Part shown: positions 1 to 11,297 of the stretch, piece by piece
Layout of the letters: each line of letters starts with the position of its first letter
How positions within the stretch are numbered: the first letter of the stretch is position 1
The notes under the pieces: generated by a model
The model's input: the letters and a program-made list of their open reading frames with translations, nothing else
Told to the model about the DNA's origin: nothing
Databases searched by the model: none
Assembly: GCA_024138025.1 (NCBI GenBank)
Contig: JAMXBD010001378.1
Coordinates: 62,001 to 126,000, forward strand
Source of the DNA: Combretum micranthum
Lineage: Eukaryota > Streptophyta > Magnoliopsida > Myrtales > Combretaceae
Direction: 5' to 3'
Length of the DNA: 64,000 nucleotides
Program-made: the position numbers and the translations under genes

Positions 1-3000
1 TCCATTTTACACTTGCTAAACATGTTTTCAAGTGGGGTTGATTCCAAAATCCGAATTTTACAAAAATTAGTTTTTTAAGTGATTCCTTTAAATGAAAGTC
101 ATTTGATATTTAGAAAATTAGGGCTCAATCATACATAACCATTAAGGACTTCATTCTTACACAAAAATTTGCATTTTACACTTTACAAATATGTTTTCCA
201 ATATGGTTTACTCAAAAATCCGAATTTTAGAAAATCCACTTTTTGAATGATTCATTTGGGAAAAACTTGTTTAATGCATTAAATTTTAAGACTTTACTAC
301 ATCTATTGTCTAAGGACTTCATTTAACACATAAAACTTGCAATTTGAGCTCAAATACTTAGTGATTACATATGCATCATCTTAAATTACGAATTTGACAA
401 TTTGATCACTAACTCAAAATTTTCCATTTTAATTCCATTACTTGGTTTACACATTACTCATGCCTAAACTTATTTTAACTTGTAAAAATCATTGCTTAAT
501 GATATCTATTACCTATATACTTCATTTTTCACATAAAACATGAGTTTTGGAGTTGATACATGGTTCTAAATATTGGTCTTGGTTGGGATCCGAATTTACA
601 AAATTTATTTTCGGATATTCCTTTTGATAAAATCTATCTAAACTTATGAAAATCCATTCCTTACATATCCTATCCTAAGGGCCTTTCATTTCTTAAACAA
701 AAACTTCATTTTTGAGTTGGAAAACATGTTTTTAAAATATGCCTTGGCCAAAATCCGAAAATGACATTTGTGTTTTGAGAATAACTTTTGAAAATCACAT
801 TAGATTCTTGTAAAAAGAAGTCTTGATGATATACATATACTAAGCCTTCATTTTCTCAAGAAAAAATTACATTTTGATACTTGGAATGTGGTTTTCAAAT
901 GGGGGTCTTGCCAAAATACGAATTTCAAAATTTTGTTTGAGTTCATAACTAAAATCTATACTTAATATGAACATAAACATAAAACAAATGCATGGTAACA
1001 AGCTATAAACATCATGGATCTAAACTTTACTTATCAAAATCTTTCATTTATGGTATTTATACCCTAAGCCCTTCATTTTAAATGAAAAATATACATTTTG
1101 AAGTTGAAAAATCACTTTTCTAAATATAGTCCCATTTTCATCCGAATTTTCAAAAATCATTTTGCTTGAAAATAAGATAGATCTTGAGTTTCCTATGACT
1201 TTCCTACCATCATCATATTATAGCAAGTTGTTCATGGACATAAACAAAGATCTAATGCATCTATGAACTCAAAACTTTAGATCTAGTCTTCTAAACTAGT
1301 TTTAAATGCATGAATCACTAAGATAGACATGTGGATGCTAGATCTATGCATAAGTCATAAAGAATAACAAAAATAACAACTTAAATACAAGATCTATGGC
1401 ATAAACAAAAATCAAAGCCATAAAAAGTTAGATCTACAAAATATAATAACTTTAAACAAGAAAATAATTATAATACAAGGTAATAAAAGTGGAGAAGAGA
1501 AAGATTTCATTTTTGGCATCATCATCCTAAGCTTTTAAGCTTATGGAAGTTCATTTGATGCATGAAACTTCCATTATACTTTACCTATCTCACCTATGGA
1601 GCTTTAGGAAGAAGATTGGCTTAGAAATCTTTAAAAATGAAGTGTGGAAGCCATGAATGAAGAAGGGGGCAGCTTGTTTTCCATGGAGGAACAAGAGGAA
1701 ATGAAGAAGAAAGAGAGGAAAAATGAGAGAGAAAGACTAAAGAATGAAAAAGGAAGGAATGAGTAAATGAAGGAGAGAGAGAAATTAAGTGTATTAAATG
1801 AATGAATGAAGAAAAAAATAAAACAAGGCAGATTTTGGGAGGGGGAGAAGCTGTCACGTGAATTAGAGAGAGAGGAGAGAGAGTGTTGTTTGAAATTTGA
1901 CTCAAATTGAATTATATAATTAATGTGTAATGTAACTTCTTTAAGAAGGAGTGGAATTTAATTAATTTAGTCAAATTGGAGTAAACAAAGGACAATGGCA
2001 GCCATAAATAGGATGAAAAATCTGCCATGAATTATGGGATTATGTGTAGAAAGATTGAAGTGAAAAGGAAGTGATATGTGTAAGGTGTACTTGAAGGTAT
2101 GGGTTGTAAAAGTACTTTATTAATAAAATAAATTAAAATAAAATAAAATTGGAAAATTTATTCCAAATAATTGTAGCAGAATTTTCATAATAAAAATTAA
2201 ATAATTATTTGAATTATTTTAGTATTTTAACAAATACATTACCGGTACGGTCAAAATACGCGAATATGGGCTATAAATAATATTTTTATAACCCGAAAAA
2301 TTCTAGAAAAATATTTTATGGGAATAACAATATTTTTAAAATATTTTCCAATTATTAAATTAATTTATTTTATTTTTAGTACCGAGTCTTAAATAGAATC
2401 TGATCCCGTAAAGACCCGAAACGAACTAAATTTTAGAAAAACAAAATTTTCTATAACATATAAAATATTTATCTAAAAATATAAGACTTTATAAGGATAA
2501 TAAAATTTTCTAATAAAATAAAAATGAATAGTGCCATAGACTAATCAATTACCGGTAGTAATGGAAATACGATAAAAAGGTTATAACTGTAACTTTTATA
2601 ACCCGAAAAATTATATAACTGATATATTTAGAAATCTTATGAAATTACGAGTCTAACGGTACTATTGGTATATTTTTTTATATCTCGAGCCCCGGGACAC
2701 GCTTTTCGAAGTCTGTATCCGAATGAGTTCGAAATAGGTAAAAAAAAATTTACCAATATGATATTTTTAAACAAACTCATATTACTATGAGTTATTCTAC
2801 ATATTTAGCTACGCCTCGGCCTCTAGGGTTAGGGGCACTAGGTTGCCGGACTTAGGCTATTGCATTCCGATTAAGGTTTCCGGGTGATTTTTCCGGTTTA
2901 GACCTTTGCCAATTTGGAAACTGATATTTATGTTTATATAACATTTTTAATTTGAGAAATTTATTTTAAATTTTATTTTTGTAAGTATTTAATATATTTT

Positions 3001-3344
3001 AACGTTTTCGGAATTTTTGAATTGGGTTTCATTTCCGAAAGTTAATCGTTATTACTTTTTAATAATTCGTTTTATTATTATTATTATTTTTCTTTTGGAT
3101 CTATTTACCCGATTTTATAAATTGGAGTCACGTATGGAATTTGTCGTACTTAGCGGTTTTGGAATTGTAGTATGTGATTTCTTATTTTGTTTTTAAGGAT
3201 TTTCATTTTCTCAAGATTAAGAAGTTTCCGAATTCATTCGTGATTTAGGACTAGTTGAAATTCAGTTTTAATTTGGAGTGATTTTTAAGGTTTGTTTTCA
3301 AAGTTCATCTTGAAATTATTTACTGAAATTTTCCGGGGCTTACA
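1..3344 (-). mobile_element. 3' LTR (partial) of element 1, LTR family A
   Basis: This block is repeated almost base for base at about 7703-11024, so it is one LTR of a pair; its other end lies outside the window. On the minus strand the LTR begins TGTAAGCCCCGG at 3344, next to a purine-rich tract, which marks it as the downstream LTR of a minus-strand element. It holds about seven diverged repeat units of 160-225 bp in 1-1200, each with a CCGAATTT-like core. The short ORFs in it (for example 1621-1905) have low-complexity products and are not genes. Confidence 0.9.
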
Positions 3345-3360
3345 TCCTCCCCACCTTAAG
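3345..3360 (-). other. Polypurine tract of element 1
   Basis: Read on the minus strand this is CTTAAGGTGGGGAGGA immediately before the LTR start TGTAAG. The same kind of tract precedes the 3' LTRs of element 2 (14689-14701) and element 3 (53978-53990). It is the expected plus-strand DNA primer of a Ty3/gypsy element and fixes the orientation of element 1. Confidence 0.85.
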
Positions 3361-4229
3361 GAAAGTTTTGTCCGCAAAACTTGTTATGTGTATATCGTTT
3401 ATCGAGAAAAGATTGCAAATATCGGGTTATATCTCTAGCACCGGTTTATGCTTTGGTTTGTATCATTTCTAAATTTTCGCATGATAGATATTTATGAAAT
3501 ATAACACATACAAATTTATAAGATTTGGCTTAGCGATTCCAACCTTCACTCACACGACTCTTTTGGAAAACGACATGAACTTGACTCGAAACCACAGACG
3601 ACTCGATTTGACCGACACTAGACGACTCACGACAACACGACATTTCATGACTCGATTACTTTGACCAACGAAGGTTGTAGATTCGCTTCTCCATTCTTAT
3701 GTAATGTATATACAAATATTGTGCTTTGTGATTTATATTTCCTTAAACAATATGGTCGTCATATCGTTTTAAATTCTTATCATCGTGATCATCTTGATGG
3801 GATTGAAATCAAGAGATCTCATTGTTTTATTGTATAATTATTACTTGTTAAGATTATGGAGTTTGGTAATTGAGATTTGATCACTGGAATTTTAACTTTT
3901 GTGTAACGATCGTCGTAGATTTCGATCTTTCAAAGTTCTTTTATGCAAGAAGTTGTATATGGAATGTCTTGGTATTTGTTAAATCATCAGTTTTGTTTTT
4001 GTTTCCATCATTGGCTCATTCCAGCTTTTAATGGTCTTAGCTCCTATTTTAGTCTAGCCATTTAATCCAAGGATATTTCTAACAACCTATCTCTTTTGAT
4101 TCTATGGACAGGAAAGAATATGCAGTATTCTAAGGGTTATAGCACTAACCTGATACGAGTTGCACATTTGATCCTCGCCTCCTTCCATGGCAAAGGACTC
4201 CAGCTTCTCATCACCAGCTTCTCCATGTA
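3361..4229 (-). other. Element 1 internal 3' noncoding region
   Basis: No coding signal is seen here; this is where pol would be expected, and it is absent. A stretch at about 3550-3670 is dense in CGACTC/GACTCG words. The corresponding place in element 3 (about 53520-53660) is also rich in GAGTC/GTCGT words on its sense strand, followed by a recognisable block (GTGAAGGTTG then ATCGCTAAG). The two elements therefore share this 3' internal segment. Confidence 0.6.
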
Positions 4230-4628
4230 CTACATAGGTGTGAGGGTTGTAGATGGGATTCCGGATGAAGATGTTCCTAAGGAACTCTGATTCCTTTTTC
4301 CTGTTGTTTTTTTCCTATTACATCTCCTCCTCTTCTTCCTTGGTAGATCCAACGAAGCAACACGCAAGTCATCCCGTTCAGGGCATGTTTTAGCCAAATG
4401 TCCCGTTTTTGCGCAAAGAAAGCATGCGTTGGTAGTCTTTTTGGGACACTTCTCGACTTTGTGACTGGGGTCCCCACAAAGGTAACACTTGCATTGAAGT
4501 CGTGGGCACTGTATAGGGTAATGTTTTCTCTTACATTTCCAACATTGTATCTTATCCAATTTCGTGTCTTCTTCCTTGTTTGGGTCATCATCCAAGTGAA
4601 GTGTTCTAACTTTCCGACTTGGGGTCAT
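4230..4628 (-). CDS. Zinc-knuckle Gag-like ORF, element 1 (downstream ORF)
   Basis: A 132-residue frame with three consecutive CCHC-type zinc knuckles at roughly residues 29-82: CWKCKRKHYPIQC (short-spaced), CYLCGDPSHKVEKC and CFLCAKTGHLAKTC (both CX2CX4HX4C), followed by a basic, Arg/Lys-rich tail. In retroelements such modules form the nucleocapsid part of Gag and bind the RNA genome. The Gag core domain seen in the matching ORF of element 3 (47361-47800) is missing, so the ORF looks like a nucleocapsid remnant left by an internal deletion. The ATG at 4628 is the first in frame; translation might begin upstream. Frames overlapping it on the other strand are shadows. Confidence 0.7.
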   Translation of the reverse strand: MTPSRKVRTLHLDDDPNKEEDTKLDKIQCWKCKRKHYPIQCPRLQCKCYLCGDPSHKVEKCPKKTTNACFLCAKTGHLAKTCPERDDLRVASLDLPRKKRRRCNRKKTTGKRNQSSLGTSSSGIPSTTLTPM

Positions 4629-5034
4629 GACGGGTTCTTGTTATGGTTGGGTATATCTACAATTTTATTAAGCTCAGGTGAAATATCTCTAAATCTTTAT
4701 TACGTCTTAAGGCGGTAAAAGAGACTTAAAGAAGCTTATCGGAATTACAGAATAGGAAATGCGGAAATAGAAACATATATAAGAAATATTGAAATTCTAC
4801 TGAAATCAAAATCGATAACAAAAACTTCATAATACTCGAAACGAAATACATGAAATCAAGAGAAGATGTAAGTCTTCCATTACAAAAGTTCAAGAAAGGA
4901 TGCAAAACATACATTGGAATTAATTCATGAACTAGATGATAAACTGCAACATTGGTTTACATTTTCAAAAACATCTTTGTTCTTTTCAAAAAGTCATTTG
5001 CTCCTAACGCTCAACGAAAGATCTATAGCTATTT
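4629..5034 (-). other. AT-rich spacer between the two gag-like ORFs of element 1
   Basis: No ORF with recognisable content. On the minus strand it resembles the spacer at 46609-46935 of element 3. Both contain a segment reading ATGTTTTGCATCCTTTCTT and both end with GCTTAATAAAA followed by TGTAGA just before the downstream ORF. That ending could be a 3' splice site or another signal for expressing the second ORF; this is inference. Confidence 0.45.
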
Positions 5035-5547
5035 CTAGGAGACTGACTTCTTCCAATCAAGGACAGCCATCCACTTGTTAATTCCCGTGGGGGCATCTAT
5101 CGCCCGGTGTCCCGGCTGTTTGCAGATGAAGCACTTTAGGGTTTTCTTTCTTGGACAGTCTATAATCTTATGCTTGGGATCTCCACAGAGGTAACACTTG
5201 TGCTTCAGCTGTGGACACTGTTTTAGATAATGACTTTCCTTGCACTTCCAACAATTGATCTTACTCCTCTTAAAAGGTTCATCCTTGACAGATAGGCTAG
5301 TTTTCTTAGTCCTCTTGACCTTAGAGTTTGAACTAGCCATAGAAGAAGGAGTCTTAATTCCTTGCATTGTCACTTGGTGGGGTCCTTCCACCTGAACCGG
5401 TACATTCCTAGTAAGCACTTGTTGCAAGAGGAGCTTTTGTGCATCCACCAAACATCCTAGAAGACCTATGACTTGTTGCATTGGATCTTTTGGTGGTGGA
5501 GTGTCTCTCACTTGTTGTTCCTCGGGAAGGTTAGTCAACTGTTGCAT
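5035..5547 (-). CDS. Zinc-knuckle Gag-like ORF, element 1 (upstream ORF)
   Basis: A 170-residue frame. The first half is Gln/Pro-rich with a hydrophobic helical stretch (IGLLGCLVDAQKLLLQQVL). The second half holds a basic linker and a row of zinc knuckles: CWKCKESHYLKQC, CYLCGDPKHKIIDC, and a third, CFICKQPGHRAIDA, in which the last cysteine is replaced by alanine. It is probably an RNA-binding nucleocapsid-type protein. It lies about 500 bp downstream of the primer binding site and is followed by the second zinc-knuckle ORF. Element 3 has the same order (upstream Gln/Pro-rich ORF with knuckles, then a Gag ORF), so the arrangement is inherited. No protease or polymerase follows. Confidence 0.7.
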   Translation of the reverse strand: MQQLTNLPEEQQVRDTPPPKDPMQQVIGLLGCLVDAQKLLLQQVLTRNVPVQVEGPHQVTMQGIKTPSSMASSNSKVKRTKKTSLSVKDEPFKRSKINCWKCKESHYLKQCPQLKHKCYLCGDPKHKIIDCPRKKTLKCFICKQPGHRAIDAPTGINKWMAVLDWKKSVS

Positions 5548-6051
5548 GTTCTCCTCAGGTAGTCTCCTAAAAACAGGACGAGACGGTCACGTTAGTCTAA
5601 TTATACTATTCACAAGTTGCTTATGGTTTAGAAAAAGAGTTATAACTTTTTATTTTCTTTAAACTTGTTTATTTAGAAAAACGGTGAAAGCACGCAATTA
5701 ATCCTACCCACCTAGTGGTCTTATAGGTCAAAGGGGTAATCTAGCATCTCCATTATCAGCTTGAACTAAAGTCGGGTAAGGTCACTTACTCCTATATTTT
5801 GCAGTTAGAGTATATTCGATCGTCCCATCAAATATTTCAATCTTCCTTCCTCATGTACCTGTTTCTATTTCTCCAAAAGTCTCCGAGACGGAATTCAAAT
5901 CCTTAACAATCGAAAATCACATCTTAAGGTCAGCAGCTAAATCTAGTTTCTTCTTTACTTAAGGGTTATCTAACACTTATCTATTCATTTAAGATCGTAT
6001 CTTAACATTCTATTCTCCTAAAGTCTTTCACCTAATTCCCAAAACCTTGTC
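5548..6051 (-). other. Untranslated leader of element 1
   Basis: This lies between the primer binding site and the first ORF, about 500 nt, with no coding signal. Element 3 has a leader of the same length (45249-45748). It is the expected place for a packaging signal, but I see no definite motif. Confidence 0.5.
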
Positions 6052-6063
6052 GCTCTGATACCA
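6052..6063 (-). other. Primer binding site of element 1 (initiator tRNA-Met)
   Basis: On the minus strand it reads TGGTATCAGAGC, complementary to the 3' end of plant initiator tRNA-Met. It lies 7 nt from the LTR boundary at 6071. The same site occurs in element 3 (45237-45248) and in the caulimovirid (18277-18289). Confidence 0.9.
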
Positions 6064-6070
6064 ACTAAAC

Positions 6071-9000
6071 TGTCACGCCCCGAAGGGTACCCTAAACGTG
6101 GCAGTCCGCCGTACACAATATTAAAGCCTAAGAATGACCACCTCAGTCATGCGAATGCTTCCATACTATGTACAAGGCGTCTAACACATAGAGGAGACAC
6201 ATCGGAATAATACATTTCATGTTGATATAACTCGAGAACAATGTAAAGGAAATTCAATTCACTATTCTTCAAAATACAACTCATCAAACTTCACTTACAA
6301 TCATCAAAAGATTCTATACATAGAACTATTACAAGGCAATAATAAAACCTAGTAATAACTTCAAACATTCTTATGTCTTGCCGGAATCCTGAAGTCATTC
6401 TCGACTCAACCATCTCAGTCCCCACTTTGCATTCTTGAGATAACCTGTTCATTTAAACAACTATAGGGGTATAAGCTACACTAGCTTAGTGAGTGAAAAC
6501 TTCCAGGATTACATTTATAACATATCATACAATCAAGTGATTAGTCAGACAAGTGATATGCATCAAACTCGTGAATTCAACAAACATATGACCTGCCGGA
6601 AATCATATGTGGATGGACTTGCGCCCTCCATCCCGGGTTAGCAGATTAACGAATCCTGCGGTACGACCGAGACCGTTTCAGCTTACGGACAACTATAAAC
6701 TATAAAATCGTTTAAGGTACAACGATAAACCGACAAATGCTAATGCTCCATCCCCATCGTGTATGAATGAGTTCAATTTCATCTTCAATTCCAAATAATC
6801 AATTATACCAATTCTTTTAAGTGATCAGTCAATAATCGCAGACAATCAATTCTAATTCATCTATACAGGCAATAGTTAATCACTCGGCTTCGATATTCTT
6901 ACATTCCATTTCTCATATCAACAACAAGCATACATCTTTCCCATTCGTCCCCATCATGCATATCAATTTTATCTTTACCAAATACCTAGTGCAACTATTA
7001 TTACAATCACATACAATAAATGAAATCGGAAGTAATACTCACTCGGCCATTGGATCACCGGTCTCTTAGTACAAGTAATCCGGTGGTAGGGAATCGTCGA
7101 TATCGGAGTCACCTAAAAAGGAAGAAATACTCTAATAAGTATTTCATCACTTAACTAGTCCAAGCTATCTCATACAAACTATCAAATTCGTAATTCTCGT
7201 CCTAAGCGGGAATTCCAACTTAAAACGGCCATAACTTGGTCATTTTAACTCGGAATCTCGCAAATTATATATCGATTTCTATCTACTTCGAAAGATCTAT
7301 CTATTTCTAATATTATTTTTAAGTTTTGAAAACATTTAGGTCTCAGAACAGAGGGATCAGATCTGATCAGTAACGGTTTCCAATTCCGAAAAATGTTTTG
7401 TAAATGTTTGTAATGTTTTTGTTATACAAATTAGCCATACATGCAATATGAGTGATTTCCTAACATGAATGGCATGAAATGAGTTTCATGTATGCATGGT
7501 CTTGATGATTTTTGGTAAAAGAAAATTTTGAACTCTTTATTTTGCAAGACTTCAATTATAACTACTTTTTGAAAAATCTAGTTTTCTAACTTTGGTCATT
7601 TCCATTTGTTTTGGATTTATTACTTAAGAAAATATAATTATTTTTGTTAAAATTAAGTCTTCATTATATATTACTTATGACCTTCATTTCTTCATAAAAA
7701 TTTCCATTTTACACTTGTAAACATGTTTTCAAGTGGGGTTGATTCCAAAATCCGAATTTTACAAAAATTAGTTTTTTAAGTGATTCCTTTAAATGAAAGT
7801 CATTTGATATTTAGAAAATTAGGGCTCAATCATACATAACCATTAAGGACTTCATTCTTACACAAAAATTTGCATTTTACACTTTACAAATATGTTTTCC
7901 AATATGGTTTACTCAAAAATCCGAATTTTAGAAAATCCACTTTTTGAATGATTCATTTGGGAAAAACTTGTTTAATGCATTAAATTTTAAGACTTTACTA
8001 CATCTATTGTCTAAGGACTTCATTTAACACATAAAACTTGCAATTTGAGCTCAAATACTTAGTGATTACATATGCATCATCTTAAATTACGAATTTGACA
8101 ATTTGATCACTAACTCAAAATTTTCCATTTTAATTCCATTACTTGGTTTACACATTACTCATGCCTAAACTTATTTTAACTTGTAAAAATCATTGCTTAA
8201 TGATATCTATTACCTATATACTTCATTTTTCACATAAAACATGAGTTTTGGAGTTGATACATGGGTTCTAAATATTGGTCTTGGTTGGGATCCGAATTTA
8301 CAAAATTTATTTTTGGATATTCCTTTTGATAAAATCTATCTAAACTTATGAAAATCCATTCCTTACATATCCTATCCTAAGGGCCTTTCATTTCTTAAAC
8401 AAAAACTTCATTTTTGAGTTGGAAAACATGTTTTTAAAATATGCCTTGGCCAAAATCCGAAAATGACATTTGTGTTTTGAAATAACTTTTGAAAATCACA
8501 TTAGATTCTTGTAAAAAGAAGTCTTGATGATATACATATACTAAGCCTTCATTTTCTCAAGAAAAAATTACATTTTGATACTTGGAAGTGTTTTCAAATG
8601 GGGGTCTTGCCAAAATACGAATTTCAAATTTTGTTTGAGTTCATAACTAAAATCTATACTTAATATGAACATAAACATAAAACAAATGCATGGTAACAAG
8701 CTATAAACATCATGGATCTAAACTTTACTTATCAAAATCTTTCATTTATGGTATTTATACCCTAAGCCCTTCATTTTAAATGAAAAATATACATTTTGAA
8801 GTTGAAAAATCACTTTTCTAAATATAGTCCCATTTTCATCCGAATTTTCAAAATCATTTTGCTTGAAAATAATAGATCTTGAGTTTCCTATGACTTTCCT
8901 ACCATCATCATATTATAGCAAGTTGTTCATGACATAAACAAAGATCTAATGCATCTATGAACTCAAAACTTTAGATCTAGTCTTCTAAACTAGTTTTAAA

Positions 9001-11024
9001 TGCATGAATCACTAAGATAGACATGTGGATGCTAGATCTATGCATAAGTCATAAGAATAACAAAAATAACAACTTAAATACAAGATCTATGGCATAAACA
9101 AAAATCAAAGCCATAAAAAGTTAGATCTACAAAATATAATAACTTTAAACAAGAAAATAATTATAATACAAGGTAATAAAAGTGGAGAAGAGAAAGATTT
9201 CATTTTTGGCATCATCATCCTAAGCTTTTAAGCTTATGGAAGTTCATTTGATGCATGAAACTTCATTATACTTTACCTATCTCACCTATGGAGCTTTAGG
9301 AAAGATTGCTTAGAAATCTTTAAAAATGAAGTGTGGAAGCCATGAATGAAGAAGGGGGCAGCTTGTTTTCCATGGAGGAACAAGAGAAATGAAGAAGAAA
9401 GAGAGGAAAAATGAGAGAGAAAGACTAAAGAATGAAAAAGGAAGGAATGAGTAAATGAAGGAGAGAGAGAAATTAAGTGTATTAAATGAATGAATGAAGA
9501 AAAAAAATAAAACAAGGCAGATTTTGGGAGGGAGAAGCTGTCACGTGAATTAAGAGAGAGGAGAGAGAGTGTTGTTTGAAATTTGACTCAAATTGAATTA
9601 TATAATTAATGTGTAATGTAACTTCTTTAAGAAGGAGTGGAATTTAATTAATTTAGTCAAATTGGAGTAAACAAAGGACAATGGCAGCCATAAATAGGAT
9701 GAAAAATCTGCCATGAATTATGGGATTATGTGTAGAAAGATTGAAGTGAAAAGGAAGTGATATGTGTAAGGTGTACTTGAAGGTATGGGTTGTAAAAGTA
9801 CTTTATTAATAAAATAATTAAAATAAAATAAAATTGAAAATTTATTCCAAATAATTGTAGCAGAATTTTCATAATAAAAATTAAATAATTATTTGAATTA
9901 TTTTAGTATTTTAACAAATACATTACCGGTACGGTCAAAATACGCGAATATGGGCTATAAATAATATTTTTATAACCCGAAAAATTCTAGAAAAATATTT
10001 TATGGAATAACAATATTTTTAAAATATTTTCCAATTATTAAATTAATTTATTTTATTTTTAGTACCGAGTCTTAAATAGAATCTGATCCCGTAAAGACCC
10101 GAAACGAACTAAATTTTAGAAAAACAAAATTTTCTATAACATATAAAATATTTATCTAAAAATATAAGACTTTATAAGGATAATAAAATTTTCTAATAAA
10201 ATAAAAATGAATAGTGCCATAGACTAATCAATTACCGGTAGTAATGGAAATACGATAAAAAGGTTATAACTGTAACTTTTATAACCCGAAAAATTATATA
10301 ACTGATATATTTAGAAATCTTATGAAATTACGAGTCTAACGGTACTATTGGTATATTTTTTATATCTCGAGCCCCGGGACACGCTTTTCGAAGTCTGTAT
10401 CCGAATGAGTTCGAAATAGGTAAAAAAAAATTTACCAATATGATATTTTTAAACAAACTCATATTACTATGAGTATTCTACATATTTAGCTACGCCTCGG
10501 CCTCTAGGGTTAGGGGCACTAGGTTGCCGGACTTAGGCTAGCATTCCGATTAAGGTTTCCGGGTGATTTTTCCGGTTTAGACCTTTGCCAATTTGGAAAC
10601 TGATATTTATGTTTATATAACATTTTTAATTTGAGAAATTTATTTTAAATTTTATTTTTGTAAGTATTTAATATATTTTAACGTTTTCGGAATTTTTGAA
10701 TTGGGTTTCATTTCCGAAAGTTAATCGTTATTTACTTTTTAATAATTCGTTTTATTATTATTATTATTTTTTCTTTTGGATCTATATTACCCGATTTTAT
10801 AAATTGGAGTCACGTATGGAATTTGTCGTACTAGCGGTTTTGGAATTGTAGTATGTGATTTCTTATTTTGTTTTTAAGGATTTCATTTTCTCAAGATTAA
10901 GAAGTTTCCGAATTCATTCGTGATTTAGGACTAGTTGAAATTCAGTTTTAATTTGGAGTGATTTTTAAGGTTTGTTTTCAAAGTTCATCTTGAAATTATT
11001 TACTGAAATTTTCCGGGGCTTACA
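6071..11024 (-). mobile_element. 5' LTR of element 1, LTR family A (4954 bp)
   Basis: On the minus strand the LTR runs from TGTAAGCCCCGG (11024) to GGGGCGTGACA (6071), with TG...CA ends. It matches 1-3344 nearly base for base, so the insertion is young. It contains the ladder of 160-225 bp units (about 7700-8880 here), the near-invariant box (7217-7257), paired hairpins (6585-6632) and the palindrome TAAGCTA-cac-TAGCTTA (6472-6488). The family recurs as solo LTRs at 30743-36322 and 48372-53284 and as a mosaic at 58343-63406. Element 1 interrupts element 2 at 11024/11025; the other half of element 2 lies left of the window. Confidence 0.92.
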
Positions 11025-11136
11025 ATGAGGCTGTACAATTTAGAAGGCCAATGGATGGTGGAAGAAGACGAATATGAGGACGTAGAGTTGGCAGCTTTGG
11101 ATCCAAGCGAGAGTTCTGATGGTGGCCTGGTGACAG
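11025..11136 (+). pseudogene. C-terminal end of Gag, element 2
   Basis: The frame begins right after the element 1 LTR and encodes RLYNLEGQWMVEE followed by acidic residues. This matches the end of the element 3 Gag (VYNLQGQWICEE, near 48090), so it is the Gag tail of an interrupted chromovirus. Gag proper lies beyond the left edge of the window, on the other side of element 1. The frame hits a stop (TAG at 11139-11141) unless the candidate intron at 11137-11297 is removed, in which case it runs in phase into the protease. Confidence 0.7.
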
Positions 11137-11297
11137 GTTAGTAACAGAAACCCCTCCTAAGTTGAAATTAAGTTGTTTAAATTGATTGCTGTTTAAATGA
11201 AAATGCATATATTATGGAAAGCTGAAAGTAGAGACCCCTTATGGATAGCCTTACGAATATTTTAAGGTTCATATGTGATGGGTGTTTGTGACCTCAG
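11137..11297 (+). other. Candidate GT-AG intron at the gag-protease junction
   Basis: The segment starts CAG|GTTAGTAAC and ends GACCTCAG|GG, is 161 bp long, and is richer in A/T than the flanking coding sequence. Removing it joins codon 38 of the gag tail in phase with the protease frame and produces the run LVTGHIQVND just before the LFDTGATHSFI active site. This is the spacing expected of chromovirus proteases, where V-T-G precedes the first strand. The polypyrimidine tract is weak. An ordinary non-coding insertion or decay is the alternative, but exact phase and consensus ends argue against it. Confidence 0.5.

Noticed and set aside
1..1200. CRISPR-like array
   Set aside because: The repeat units are long, diverged and contiguous with no short identical repeats and unique spacers, and this is plant nuclear DNA.
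1621..1905. Minus-strand ORF with Ser/Leu/Phe-rich product in the family A LTR (also 9282-9515 and 51592-51822)
   Set aside because: It translates a GA-rich stretch of LTR DNA. The product is low-complexity, differs by frameshift between LTR copies and has no start context.
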